This document shows positions 1 to 7,953 of a stretch of DNA of 34,303 nt, one piece after another. The first letter of the stretch is position 1, and the number at the start of each line of letters is the position of its first letter. The notes below the pieces were generated by a model that was not told the DNA's origin, made no database searches, and was given only the letters and a program-made list of their open reading frames with translations. The DNA comes from Balneolales bacterium. Lineage in GTDB: Bacteria > Bacteroidota > Rhodothermia > Balneolales > Natronogracilivirgulaceae. Made by a program: the position numbers and the translations under genes. The stretch spans positions 1-34,303 of the forward strand of contig SKIC01000276.1 in NCBI GenBank assembly GCA_007116685.1, in the 5' to 3' direction.

Positions 1-342
1 AATTTGTATATCAAAATGAGGAACGATCTGCCAACAGCACCTACCCAAAAGTGGCGGCTCAGTGGTTAAATCAAGCTTTATGCTTCTATCAAGGTTTCTG
101 CTTAGTTGACAGTGAAGTGCTAAAAATCACCACCTGCGTGTAGCTGCGAGACGTTGTGGCACAATAGTAACCGAAGAAATACTGCTACGAAAACTTAACA
201 AATGACTATCCTTGATAGTATCACATGAAGCTACCAAAGATTGTAATACTCCCTAAAACAAGCCCATCAGTTACGTTTGTTGTTTTACAAACTAACAAAA
301 AAATCATAGAGACGTGATAAGGCTCAATTGGCACATAATCCC
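1..342. other. Intergenic or gene-edge sequence, no gene assigned
   Basis: No convincing gene is visible. One plus-strand frame (third base onwards) is open from the window edge to a TAG near position 140, about 45 codons, so the end of a gene starting outside the window is possible, but the translated peptide has no motif I recognise. The stretch after 140 is AT-rich with stops in all frames. No clear terminator hairpin for the minus-strand dxs gene was seen next to its stop. Confidence 0.4.
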
Positions 343-2268
343 TTACACTTGAATATACTCTAGCTCGAGTAACTGCCTGACAGCCATTTCCAGGGCACTT
401 GCATCAATTCCTGCTTCTTTGTGTAATTGAGCCTGACTTCCGTGCTCTATTAAATGGTCCGGAACGCCCAGAATTTTCATTCGGGGCTGATGTTCTGATT
501 CAGCGTAATATTCCGCTACGGCAGAGCCAAACCCACCCAAACGGGCTCCATCCTCAATAGTAATCACAAATTTATGTTTTTGGGCGATTTCGTCCAGCAA
601 GTCTGTATCAAGTGGCTTAACGAATCTCATATCATAATGAGCAACCTCAATATTTTCCTCAGAAAACGTTTCACAAACTTGAGTAGCGTAATTACCGATG
701 GTGCCGTAACTCAAAATGGCAACTTCGTCGCCATCTTTTAAACGGATTCCCTTGCCTATGGGCATGGCTTGTAACTCTTGATTATAACCCTTACCCGTAG
801 TTTCTCCTCGCGGATAGCGAATAGCAAAAGCACCATCATCATATAAAGAACTGGCGTAGAGCATGTCACGTAAATCCTGCTCATTCATAGGAGCAGCAAC
901 CACAATATGAGGAATGGCTCTCAAGTACGGAATATCGTAAAGTCCATGATGCGTCGGGCCATCAGCGCCTACTAAACCTGCTCTGTCCATGCAGAAAACC
1001 ACCGGTAATTTCTGTATGGCTACATCGTGGACCAACTGATCGTATCCACGTTGTAAAAATGTGGAATAAATGGCTACATAAGGACGCACACCTTCCGTTG
1101 CAAGTCCGGCTGCATAGGTGACTGCATGTTGCTCAGCAATTCCCACATCAAAACAGCGCTCAGGCATTTCATTCATCATTTTCAAAAGTCCGGTTCCGGA
1201 TGGCATGGCTGCCGTAATACCTACAATTCGCTCATCTTTTTGGGCCATTTGAATCAGCGTATCAGCAAAAACATCCTGATATTTCGGAACTTTCACCTTC
1301 GGTGCCTTAGACAAGGTATCACCGGTCACTTTGTTAAACGGACTTCCTGAGGCGTGCCATTTTACCTGATCGCGTTCAGCCGGTGCAAAACCTTTGCCTT
1401 TTACTGTAACAACGTGTAGAATTTTTGGCCCTTTCACGTTGCGTAAATCCTGCAATTGATGTGTCAATTTCTTGATGTTATGACCATCCACCGGACCATA
1501 ATACTTAAAACCAAGTGCTCTGAATAAGCCACCCGGAGTTACCGCTGAAGTAACCGCTGATTCAAGGCGGGAAGCAATTTTCCTCATTTTATCGCCGGCT
1601 CCCTTGAAATGCCCGAGCATATCGTAAATGTCGTCACGCATTTTATTGAAGGTTTGGCTTGTAGTGATTTCAGCCAAATATTCTTTCAGCGCACCAACAT
1701 TGGGATCAATCGACATGGCGTTATCATTCAAAACGACTAGCATATCCGTATTCAAAGCACCGGCATTGTTCATGGCCTCAAAAGCCATACCTGCTGTCAT
1801 AGAACCATCTCCAATCACAGATACTACTTTTTTATCGGTTTTTTGGAGATCACGGGCTACGGCCATCCCTAATCCAGCTGAAATAGAAGTACTTGAGTGC
1901 CCAACACCAAAAGTATCGTATTCGCTTTCGGTTCTTTTCGGAAAGCCGGAAACCCCACCATATTTTCTGTTCGTGTGGAAACTATCCCTGCGACCGGTCA
2001 GGATTTTATGCCCATAAGCCTGATGTCCCACATCCCAAACCAACAAATCTTCTGGGGTTTTGTAGGCATAATGCAAAGCTACAGTAAGCTCCACTACTCC
2101 TAAACTTGCTCCGAAATGTCCTCCATGAATGGCGACTGTGTCTATGATAAAATCTCGCAATTCGTGGCAAACTTCGGGAAGTTGCTCAGGGGATAGTTTT
2201 CGTAAATCTTCCGGACTATTGATTTTGGATAACAAAGGACCGGGAACGGCTTTCATTAAATTGGACAT
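343..2268 (-). CDS. dxs: 1-deoxy-D-xylulose-5-phosphate synthase
   Basis: Thiamine-diphosphate enzyme that condenses pyruvate and glyceraldehyde 3-phosphate to DXP, the first step of the MEP isoprenoid pathway, in the cytoplasm. About 641 residues, the usual family length. Visible motifs: WDVGHQAYGHKILTGR near residue 80, the ThDP/Mg site GDGSMTAGMAFEAMNNAG near 153, and the EQHAVTYAAGLA segment of the pyrimidine-binding domain, followed by a transketolase C-terminal domain. I choose the ATG at 2268, which shares its A with the TGA of the upstream xseB (TGATG), an arrangement typical of translational coupling; a TTG one codon earlier (2271) would also be possible. It is the second gene of an xseB-dxs operon. 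The prenyl synthase gene ispA, often between these two, is absent. Confidence 0.97.
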   Translation of the reverse strand: MSNLMKAVPGPLLSKINSPEDLRKLSPEQLPEVCHELRDFIIDTVAIHGGHFGASLGVVELTVALHYAYKTPEDLLVWDVGHQAYGHKILTGRRDSFHTNRKYGGVSGFPKRTESEYDTFGVGHSSTSISAGLGMAVARDLQKTDKKVVSVIGDGSMTAGMAFEAMNNAGALNTDMLVVLNDNAMSIDPNVGALKEYLAEITTSQTFNKMRDDIYDMLGHFKGAGDKMRKIASRLESAVTSAVTPGGLFRALGFKYYGPVDGHNIKKLTHQLQDLRNVKGPKILHVVTVKGKGFAPAERDQVKWHASGSPFNKVTGDTLSKAPKVKVPKYQDVFADTLIQMAQKDERIVGITAAMPSGTGLLKMMNEMPERCFDVGIAEQHAVTYAAGLATEGVRPYVAIYSTFLQRGYDQLVHDVAIQKLPVVFCMDRAGLVGADGPTHHGLYDIPYLRAIPHIVVAAPMNEQDLRDMLYASSLYDDGAFAIRYPRGETTGKGYNQELQAMPIGKGIRLKDGDEVAILSYGTIGNYATQVCETFSEENIEVAHYDMRFVKPLDTDLLDEIAQKHKFVITIEDGARLGGFGSAVAEYYAESEHQPRMKILGVPDHLIEHGSQAQLHKEAGIDASALEMAVRQLLELEYIQV

Positions 2269-2480
2269 CAATCCTGAGTGTTTCGTTTATGTACCTGTTC
2301 GATTTTAAGTTCTGCTTCTTCAAGACTTACTGAACAATATTTCGAGAGTTTCATTCCCTCCTCATACAATGAGATGGAATCTTCCAGTGGAATTTCTTCG
2401 GATTCCAACTTTTCAACAATGTCAGATAATCTTTTCAGAGCGTCTTCAAAACGAAGCCCTTCGAGTGTATTTTCAGCCAT
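2268..2480 (-). CDS. xseB: Exodeoxyribonuclease VII small subunit
   Basis: Small subunit of exonuclease VII, which degrades single-stranded DNA in complex with XseA in the cytoplasm. The 70-residue product has the family pattern: FEDALKRLSDIVEKLES, then PLEDSISLYEEGMKLSKYC, then a helical tail, i.e. two antiparallel helices and nothing else. ATG start at 2480. It overlaps dxs by one base (TGATG), so the two are almost certainly cotranscribed. The large subunit gene xseA is not in the window. Confidence 0.95.
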   Translation of the reverse strand: MAENTLEGLRFEDALKRLSDIVEKLESEEIPLEDSISLYEEGMKLSKYCSVSLEEAELKIEQVHKRNTQD

Positions 2481-2633
2481 AAATAAATTAGTATTAATTC
2501 AATCAAGTAATATCTATGCTAGTGGTTAAGATTGCAACTAAAAGCGCCACTTATTCCATGAAATAGTTTCGTTTTACTGCATAAATGCGTTTATTGTGCC
2601 ATTGAAACGGCTTCCATTCATATACCTAGCGGC

Positions 2634-3215
2634 TTGAACCACCTAAAACATTTTATAAAAGACTTTAAACACACCGGGGCGGTAGCGCCAAGTTCAAAAT
2701 ACTTGGCAAAAGATGTGGTGCAATCTTTAGAGAAAGACCTTCAAACAAGAAATGGAACTTCTGTAAAGATATTAGAAATTGGTCCGGGAACAGGTATTTT
2801 CACAGAAGCTATTCAGAGTCTAATAAGACCTTACGACCATTTCGATGTAATTGAGCAAAACGAGCATTTCTACGATTTGATCTATTCTCGCTTTCAGAAT
2901 GGTAACACAAAAGTTTACCACGGCGATGTTTTACAGTATCAGGCGAACAGTTCTTATGATTTTATTTTTTCCAGCGTGCCTTATGAAAGTCTACCGGAAG
3001 ATATCAGCACTCAAATCTGGCAGAAAAAACTTGAATTGAGCCATCAGGGTACAATTATCACCTACTACAAATATCTGAAACCAAATCAATTTCGCTGCTC
3101 TTTTGAAAAAGAAACCGTTAAGCGCTATTTGATAGAAGACAAAGTTATTCTAAGAAATATTCCACCCGCAAAAATGTATACACTGTGTATCAATCAGCAG
3201 GATGAATTGAGCTAA
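2634..3215 (+). CDS. PmtA-like SAM-dependent methyltransferase (phospholipid N-methyltransferase type)
   Basis: A 193-residue class I SAM-dependent methyltransferase. The SAM-binding glycine motif I reads LEIGPGTGIFTEAI near residue 47, and the N-terminus contains FKHTGAVAPSSKYLAKDV, the tGai-PSS signature of the PmtA-type phosphatidylethanolamine N-methyltransferase/rRNA adenine dimethylase-like family. Likely substrate is therefore a membrane phospholipid head group, acting at the inner face of the membrane; this is inference from family likeness. The start is a TTG (2634); no in-frame ATG lies upstream that fits. It is divergent from xseB-dxs and convergent with the next gene, overlapping its stop by 4 bp. 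Confidence 0.75.
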   Translation: MNHLKHFIKDFKHTGAVAPSSKYLAKDVVQSLEKDLQTRNGTSVKILEIGPGTGIFTEAIQSLIRPYDHFDVIEQNEHFYDLIYSRFQNGNTKVYHGDVLQYQANSSYDFIFSSVPYESLPEDISTQIWQKKLELSHQGTIITYYKYLKPNQFRCSFEKETVKRYLIEDKVILRNIPPAKMYTLCINQQDELS

Positions 3216-3940
3216 AGCGTTTCGCTGTCGGCAAAAACTATCGCTTCGTTTTTCTTCAGCCAGGCTTCTGCCTGCTTTCTTTCAGGATAATGCTGCTCCA
3301 CTAAATTCCAATAGTCTTTGCTGTGATTCAAATGCACAGTATGACAAAGTTCATGGATTATCAGATAATCTCTCACCCAGTCAGGCACTTTCATCAATCG
3401 CCAGTTCAATGAGATATTTTGCTTTGAGGAACAGGTGCCCCATTTTGTTTTTTGCGAACGGATGAAAATCTTCTGAAACTCAAAACTATTCTTTGCCGCC
3501 AATTGCTCAATTCGTAATCGCAATTCCGATTTTGCGCGTTCTTTTAACCAGGAATTCGCCGCTTTTTTTATCAATGGGAAATCTACGTAAAAGGAACTGC
3601 TTTTATCTGCAAACCATGCAATTACGTCGCCTTGTCTTCTAAATGAGATACCATTGGGATCAGAATGTGCACCGGAAAAAATTAAGGGCAACCATTTTCC
3701 TTCAACAAGTATCGCGCGCTTGTGTTTTTGAAGTGTTTCGTGAAGTGCTTCTTTATTCGCTTTTTGCTTCGATAGCGCATTTTCAATCCACTTCAGGTTT
3801 CCGCTAATAAATTGCTCTATCTCAGATGAACTGCAATAAACCGGAGCCGAAACAAATACATCGCTACCTTTTACTCTGAGTCTCAAATTCTTCTGTCGCT
3901 TTCTTTTTACGACCTCCACTTTGAAAGGAAAACTGTCCAT
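3212..3940 (-). CDS. YgjP/UPF0 family zinc metallopeptidase-like protein (DUF45)
   Basis: A 242-residue protein of the YgjP-like (DUF45, SprT-related, M48-like) family. The metal site is visible as HELCHTVHLNH at residues 196-206, giving two histidines and the glutamate of an HExxH motif and a third histidine (206). Upstream lie the family hallmarks RSQKTKWGTCSSK (162-173) and SLNWRLMKVP, which precede the zinc helix in this family. The cellular substrate is unknown; family members are often next to restriction genes, but not here. ATG start. The gene is convergent with the methyltransferase gene (4-bp overlap) and follows the TPR gene by 130 bp on the same strand. Confidence 0.85.
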   Translation of the reverse strand: MDSFPFKVEVVKRKRQKNLRLRVKGSDVFVSAPVYCSSSEIEQFISGNLKWIENALSKQKANKEALHETLQKHKRAILVEGKWLPLIFSGAHSDPNGISFRRQGDVIAWFADKSSSFYVDFPLIKKAANSWLKERAKSELRLRIEQLAAKNSFEFQKIFIRSQKTKWGTCSSKQNISLNWRLMKVPDWVRDYLIIHELCHTVHLNHSKDYWNLVEQHYPERKQAEAWLKKNEAIVFADSETL

Positions 3941-4072
3941 ATAATTTTGTTATCCAATTGGATGATTTGTCAACTTTCTAAATAAAGACAGAAAATAATC
4001 ATCAGATGTGATTTTATGGTGAAAGGAAATTTGGAGATTACGAAGTTAGTTATGGTAGTATATGAGACCTTC

Positions 4073-5224
4073 TTACAGCGACTCTAAACGCTGGCGGGAT
4101 GACCTCACAAAGGGACTATCTGCCCCGGATTGACTCACCCATCGTAGTAAACGTCTTGCGTTTTCAATTTCGCCCCTATCGATATGCAAAAGTGCCTGAT
4201 AATACGCCGACATTAACTCTACTCTACGTTTTCCGGTATCAAATAATCCTTTAGATTCCTGCCGTGAAAGTTCAAAATAATGGATTGCCTGGGCTAAATT
4301 ATTATCGTGTGCTGCTATTCGTCCCCGCATATAAAGCATTTCCTCACGCAAAGCTGCGTATTCCAACCCCCTCCTTCCTTCGGCTTCTTCCAGTGCTCTT
4401 TCGATGATTTCAGAAGCTTTAAAAAATTGGTTTTGCCTGAAATATGTTCTCGCCAATAACCGAGCGTAGTACGAGTTTTGAGGATGTTCGGTGTATAAAT
4501 TCTCTAAAAAACTCATCGCCGTTGCCGCTTGTCTTTCGTAATGCAAGTAGATATGACCCAGAAAATAGATGGATTCAACTCTGAAAAATATTCCTTCATT
4601 GGCTACTTGCTCAACAATTACTAATCCTTTTGCTCTGTCACCTTTTGGTAGCATAAAAGAAAATGCTCTGGCGGCAGGATATTCATCCAATAAAAAAGCA
4701 GCAAAATACAGCGTCATCCCGTCTGCAAAAGGAATATCCGGATGGTCCGGGGCTATTTCGGTAATATCCTGAAGTATCGACATGGCACGTCTTGCATTCC
4801 GAAAACTGCGCAACCATTGCCCGCGATTGGATTGTAATCTTCCCCAAAAAGCGTGGCTTATTGCTCGTACGATGAGCGCATCTACGTAGTAATCATCATT
4901 TGGCCCTATTGTCTCTGCATAGGAAATACTATTCCGGATTACCCTGACAAAAACTTCGTCGTTTCTGGTGTCGGTTAAATCTGCAATTATGGGCCACCAA
5001 TGCTCAAATACCGGCCATAAAATCCAGATGGGGTTCTCCGTATGCTCTTCTCTCCACTCTTGCATGGAACGCACCGAAGCCACGTATTCTCTGTTGTAGG
5101 CTTGCTGAATGGCAATTTGGGCATCATCTATAAATACATCATCCAGCATTAAGGATTTTTGAGCGTATCCCGAATTAGAAATTGAAAGAAGAATCAGGAA
5201 AACAAACAAAAACCACTTAATCAT
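4073..5224 (-). CDS. Secreted TPR-repeat protein
   Basis: A 383-residue protein with an N-terminal signal peptide (about 1-22, hydrophobic core WFLFVFLILLSIS, cleavage near YAQ-K). The rest is helical and contains TPR-like units, clearest around residues 210-350 (pattern AxxLLARTYFRQNQFFKASEIIERALEEA and AIHYFELSRQ). No catalytic motif is visible, so it is probably a periplasmic or outer-membrane associated scaffold. It begins 15 bp after the stop of the alpha/beta hydrolase gene, so it most likely belongs to the scpB-rluB-hydrolase transcription unit. I cannot assign a more specific role. Confidence 0.8.
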   Translation of the reverse strand: MIKWFLFVFLILLSISNSGYAQKSLMLDDVFIDDAQIAIQQAYNREYVASVRSMQEWREEHTENPIWILWPVFEHWWPIIADLTDTRNDEVFVRVIRNSISYAETIGPNDDYYVDALIVRAISHAFWGRLQSNRGQWLRSFRNARRAMSILQDITEIAPDHPDIPFADGMTLYFAAFLLDEYPAARAFSFMLPKGDRAKGLVIVEQVANEGIFFRVESIYFLGHIYLHYERQAATAMSFLENLYTEHPQNSYYARLLARTYFRQNQFFKASEIIERALEEAEGRRGLEYAALREEMLYMRGRIAAHDNNLAQAIHYFELSRQESKGLFDTGKRRVELMSAYYQALLHIDRGEIENARRLLRWVSQSGADSPFVRSSRQRLESL

Positions 5225-5239
5225 AAGGCTTTTTTCACC

Positions 5240-6112
5240 TTATTTCAGATAGGTTTCCAGCCAATTTATCGTCTCACTAACCAATCTTTCAAAATGAAGC
5301 GGGAAAGCGTGATCATCAAAAGGATGGGAGGCTCCGAAAGTATGTCCGGCGCCCTGAATAACCAATTTGTCTTTTTCGGGTGATGGGCACAGTCGGTACA
5401 ATTCATTTACGTGAGAAAGCGGAACAGCCTCGTCATTACTGCCGTGTATAAAACAGCAGGGAATTTGAAGTTGACTCACTCTGTTTTTCGCAAGAATTCG
5501 ACCGGCATTTTCGACAACATCATCCAACGCGCTTTTGTCCAAATGCAGAACTTGCCCGGTGCGGCTATTTACGATTTCGGTAACGCCTTTGTCAGCCCAA
5601 TCTTTTATCATTTTTTCACTGAAGAATTTCTGATAATCAGAAACCGCTGACCAGGTAATCAAAGTTGAGATTTCGCTGTATTCTGCGGCACACACAACGG
5701 CTGTATGTCCACCACGAGAATGACCGATTATTCCTATATTTTCGACATCAGGCATGCTATCGCCTAAATCTATCTCTGATTCACGAAGCGCTTCAATCAC
5801 ACGACCTACATCATTTACATCCTGGCTGATTGTTTGTGTTCGAAATAAATCAGGCTGATCAAAATCGGTAAGGGATTCGCCTACTCCATTATGGGAAAGG
5901 TTAATTGCAATAACTAAAAAACCTTCGGATGCGATATCATAACAGGCATCAGGAAAAGGTCCCCAATCTTTAAAACCTTTAAAGCCATGCAGAAAAATTA
6001 CCGGGCGAATCATTTCCTGAGCAGGATGTGGGACATACGCATCATATCTGATGGGCAAGTTTTCCGAAGATGGTATAGAACCACTTAATTTCTTTACTGA
6101 TTTCGTAATCAT
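5240..6112 (-). CDS. Alpha/beta hydrolase (dienelactone hydrolase/chlorophyllase-like)
   Basis: Cytoplasmic-looking alpha/beta hydrolase of about 290 residues without a signal peptide. Visible features: oxyanion region FLHGFKGFKDWGPF, nucleophile elbow GHSRGGH (Ser near 132), acid in HGSNDEAVP and histidine in GAGHTFGASHPF near the C-terminus, so the triad looks complete. The HGFKGFKDWG segment is typical of a bacterial subfamily of small esterases/peptidases whose substrates are not known. I prefer the ATG at 6112, which overlaps the rluB stop by one base (TGATG); a GTG one codon earlier exists. Coupled to rluB upstream and followed after 15 bp by the TPR gene. Confidence 0.88.
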   Translation of the reverse strand: MITKSVKKLSGSIPSSENLPIRYDAYVPHPAQEMIRPVIFLHGFKGFKDWGPFPDACYDIASEGFLVIAINLSHNGVGESLTDFDQPDLFRTQTISQDVNDVGRVIEALRESEIDLGDSMPDVENIGIIGHSRGGHTAVVCAAEYSEISTLITWSAVSDYQKFFSEKMIKDWADKGVTEIVNSRTGQVLHLDKSALDDVVENAGRILAKNRVSQLQIPCCFIHGSNDEAVPLSHVNELYRLCPSPEKDKLVIQGAGHTFGASHPFDDHAFPLHFERLVSETINWLETYLK

Positions 6113-6993
6113 CACTTTTTATGTTTGAATTCCATGAGTTTCACTTTGCTGCGTAGCATGTTTACCTCACGTTGTTTCAGATGCCGCCATCTTCCGCTTC
6201 GTAAGCCTGCCATTGTTAACCCTGCGTATGTTATTCTACTGAGTTTTTGAACTTCTGCACCTAAGGCTTCCATCATTCTGCGAATCTGTCGGTTTCGCCC
6301 CTCATGCAAAGACAAGGTTAGTGAATATGGATCGCCTTCTACACCTTTGATATTATAGGCTTTTGAAGGCCCGTCCTCAAGTGTGATTCCGGATCTTAAT
6401 TTCGCCACATCATCCTGAGTAAATTCACGGTCAATGGTAACCTTGTATGTTTTACTTATTTCATAACTAGGATGCATCAGGCGATTGGCCAAGTCTCCAT
6501 CGTTGGTTAAAAGCAATAATCCTGTCGTATTTCTATCCAGTCTACCAACGGGATAAACACGGGCACCGGTGGCGTGCTCAATGGTATCCATCACGGTTTT
6601 TCTGCCTTTTTCATCACTGGTGGTCGTGATTGTGCCTCTTTGCTTGTTCAGCAAAATGTACTCAAACGACTCTTCAACAATGCGCTGGTTATCAACTTCA
6701 ACCTTATCCGTCGTTTTTACTTTGTAGCCCATTTCACGAATTACCGCGTTATTGACTTTCACTTTGCCATCAGCGATTAAAGTATCAGCTTCTCTTCGGG
6801 AGCAGATTCCGGCGTGAGCAATGAACTTGTTCAGGCGCATCTCTTCAACAAGAACTTCCGGCTCTGCTTTTTTCTTAGAAGCACCAGATTTACGCGGCCC
6901 GCTGTTTGGACGTCTTTTAAAATTCGAGGATGGACGCTTTTTTTCATCACCATTTTCAGGTGATCGTTTTTTATATGGTTTTCCAGGTTTCAA
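6112..6993 (-). CDS. rluB: 23S rRNA pseudouridine synthase, RluB/RsuA family
   Basis: Converts a uridine of rRNA (position 2605 of 23S rRNA in the E. coli RluB) to pseudouridine. The 293-residue product has a strongly basic, Ser/Pro/Lys-rich N-terminal tail (1-50), an S4 RNA-binding domain (MRLNKFIAHAGICSRREADTLI from residue 52), and the catalytic domain with YPVGRLDRNTTGLLLLTNDGD, where the Asp of RLD is the nucleophile, and EGRNRQIRRMMEALG. The start at 6993 is a TTG overlapping the scpB stop (TTGA). An ATG at 6840 directly before the S4 domain is the alternative; it would remove the basic tail. RsuA, which acts on 16S rRNA, is a close relative, so the target site is inference. Confidence 0.93.
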   Translation of the reverse strand: MKPGKPYKKRSPENGDEKKRPSSNFKRRPNSGPRKSGASKKKAEPEVLVEEMRLNKFIAHAGICSRREADTLIADGKVKVNNAVIREMGYKVKTTDKVEVDNQRIVEESFEYILLNKQRGTITTTSDEKGRKTVMDTIEHATGARVYPVGRLDRNTTGLLLLTNDGDLANRLMHPSYEISKTYKVTIDREFTQDDVAKLRSGITLEDGPSKAYNIKGVEGDPYSLTLSLHEGRNRQIRRMMEALGAEVQKLSRITYAGLTMAGLRSGRWRHLKQREVNMLRSKVKLMEFKHKK

Positions 6994-7658
6994 AATAAAT
7001 CTTTCGGGATTGGGGAGTCGTTGTTCTCAGGTTTGTCTGCTAATTCTGCCTTTAATTCCAGCATTAATTGTCGGTGTTCTGCCATATCATCATCTTTTAG
7101 AATTTCTTCAATCTCACGAGGTTTTGGCAACTCGTCAATGCTGTTCATTCCAAAGTGGCTCAGAAATACAGATGTTGTTTTATACAACAATGCACGTCCG
7201 GGACCATCAAAGCGGCCAGCAACTTCCACCAGACCCTTTTCGAGAAGCTGACGAACTACGTATGCGGAGTCAACTCCACGGATAGTATCTACTTCCGGTT
7301 TCGTGATTGGTTGCTTATAAGCGATAATAGCCAAGGTTTCCAAAGCGGATTGGGAAATTTTGCGTAATGCATTTTGATGCTGGAAAACTTGTAGCCAACG
7401 ATGCATATTCTTATTACTCGCAAATATATAACCTCCGCCTTTGAGAATTATTCTAAATGCACGTCCTGTTTCCTCATAACTCTCATTCAGTCTATTAACC
7501 GCCTCATCTATTGCATTTGAGTCGATTTCGAGTTCCGGCTCCGTAATTTGAAGTGTCTTAACTATGTCTTCTGCATTAAGTGGTTTATCGGTCGCAAATA
7601 GCACCGATTCAACTATTTGATCAAAAGGAATATCGTCTATGGAAAATGTTATGTGCAT
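6990..7658 (-). CDS. scpB: Segregation and condensation protein B
   Basis: Subunit of the SMC-ScpA-ScpB condensin, needed for chromosome compaction and segregation. The 222-residue product shows two winged helices with the family stretch ALETLAIIAYKQPITKPEVDTIRGVDS around residues 100-125 and the second wing EVAGRFDGPGRALLYKTTSVFLSHFGM. ATG start at 7658. The gene starts a four-gene run (scpB, rluB, hydrolase, TPR) with overlaps of 1-4 bp. Its start codon lies only about 5 bases after the T-tract of a terminator-like hairpin, which leaves no room for a Shine-Dalgarno sequence. ScpA and SMC genes are not in the window. Confidence 0.96.
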   Translation of the reverse strand: MHITFSIDDIPFDQIVESVLFATDKPLNAEDIVKTLQITEPELEIDSNAIDEAVNRLNESYEETGRAFRIILKGGGYIFASNKNMHRWLQVFQHQNALRKISQSALETLAIIAYKQPITKPEVDTIRGVDSAYVVRQLLEKGLVEVAGRFDGPGRALLYKTTSVFLSHFGMNSIDELPKPREIEEILKDDDMAEHRQLMLELKAELADKPENNDSPIPKDLF

Positions 7659-7663
7659 AGAGA

Positions 7664-7688
7664 CAAAAAAGGCTGAAATTCTTCAGCC
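7664..7688 (-). terminator. Terminator-like hairpin directly upstream of scpB
   Basis: Read on the minus strand the sequence is GGCTGAA-gaat-TTCAGCC followed by TTTTTTG, i.e. a perfect 7-bp stem, 4-base loop and a six-T tract. Its form is that of an intrinsic terminator for transcripts coming from priA, but it ends about 5 bases before the scpB ATG. Confidence 0.75.
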
Positions 7689-7816
7689 ACAGGTTAATCT
7701 GATTAGGTTTGTAATAAATAAAATGTACCCACATGATAATAGCAAATACAGCTCTGTGCAAGTTAATCTTACTCTCATAACACTCTAACAAGTAAGGAAG
7801 AAAAAAACTGATAGAA

Positions 7817-7950
7817 GGCTTTGAAAAACCAGGATTTTTGTTCAAGATCGAGGCCAGTAGGATTTTAAAACCGCAGCATATTGGTTATATGTGAGGATTT
7901 TAAAATCCTGATAACGAAGATATTGGGCAAAAAGACAGTTTTTCAAAGCC
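7817..7950. repeat. 134-bp inverted-repeat element between priA and scpB
   Basis: Bounded by perfect 13-bp inverted repeats GGCTTTGAAAAAC (7817-7829) and GTTTTTCAAAGCC (7938-7950). Inside are AGGATTTTAAAACC (7859-7872) and the perfect 16-bp palindrome AGGATTTTAAAATCCT (7894-7909). No coding capacity and no clear target-site duplication. It begins four bases beyond the priA stop codon, so it could serve as a large terminator structure or be a miniature inverted-repeat element. Confidence 0.6.
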
Positions 7951-7953
7951 TCC

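Noticed and set aside
2538..2552. AAAAGCGCC sequence upstream of xseB
   Set aside because: Resembles the AAGCGC core but has no palindromic right half.
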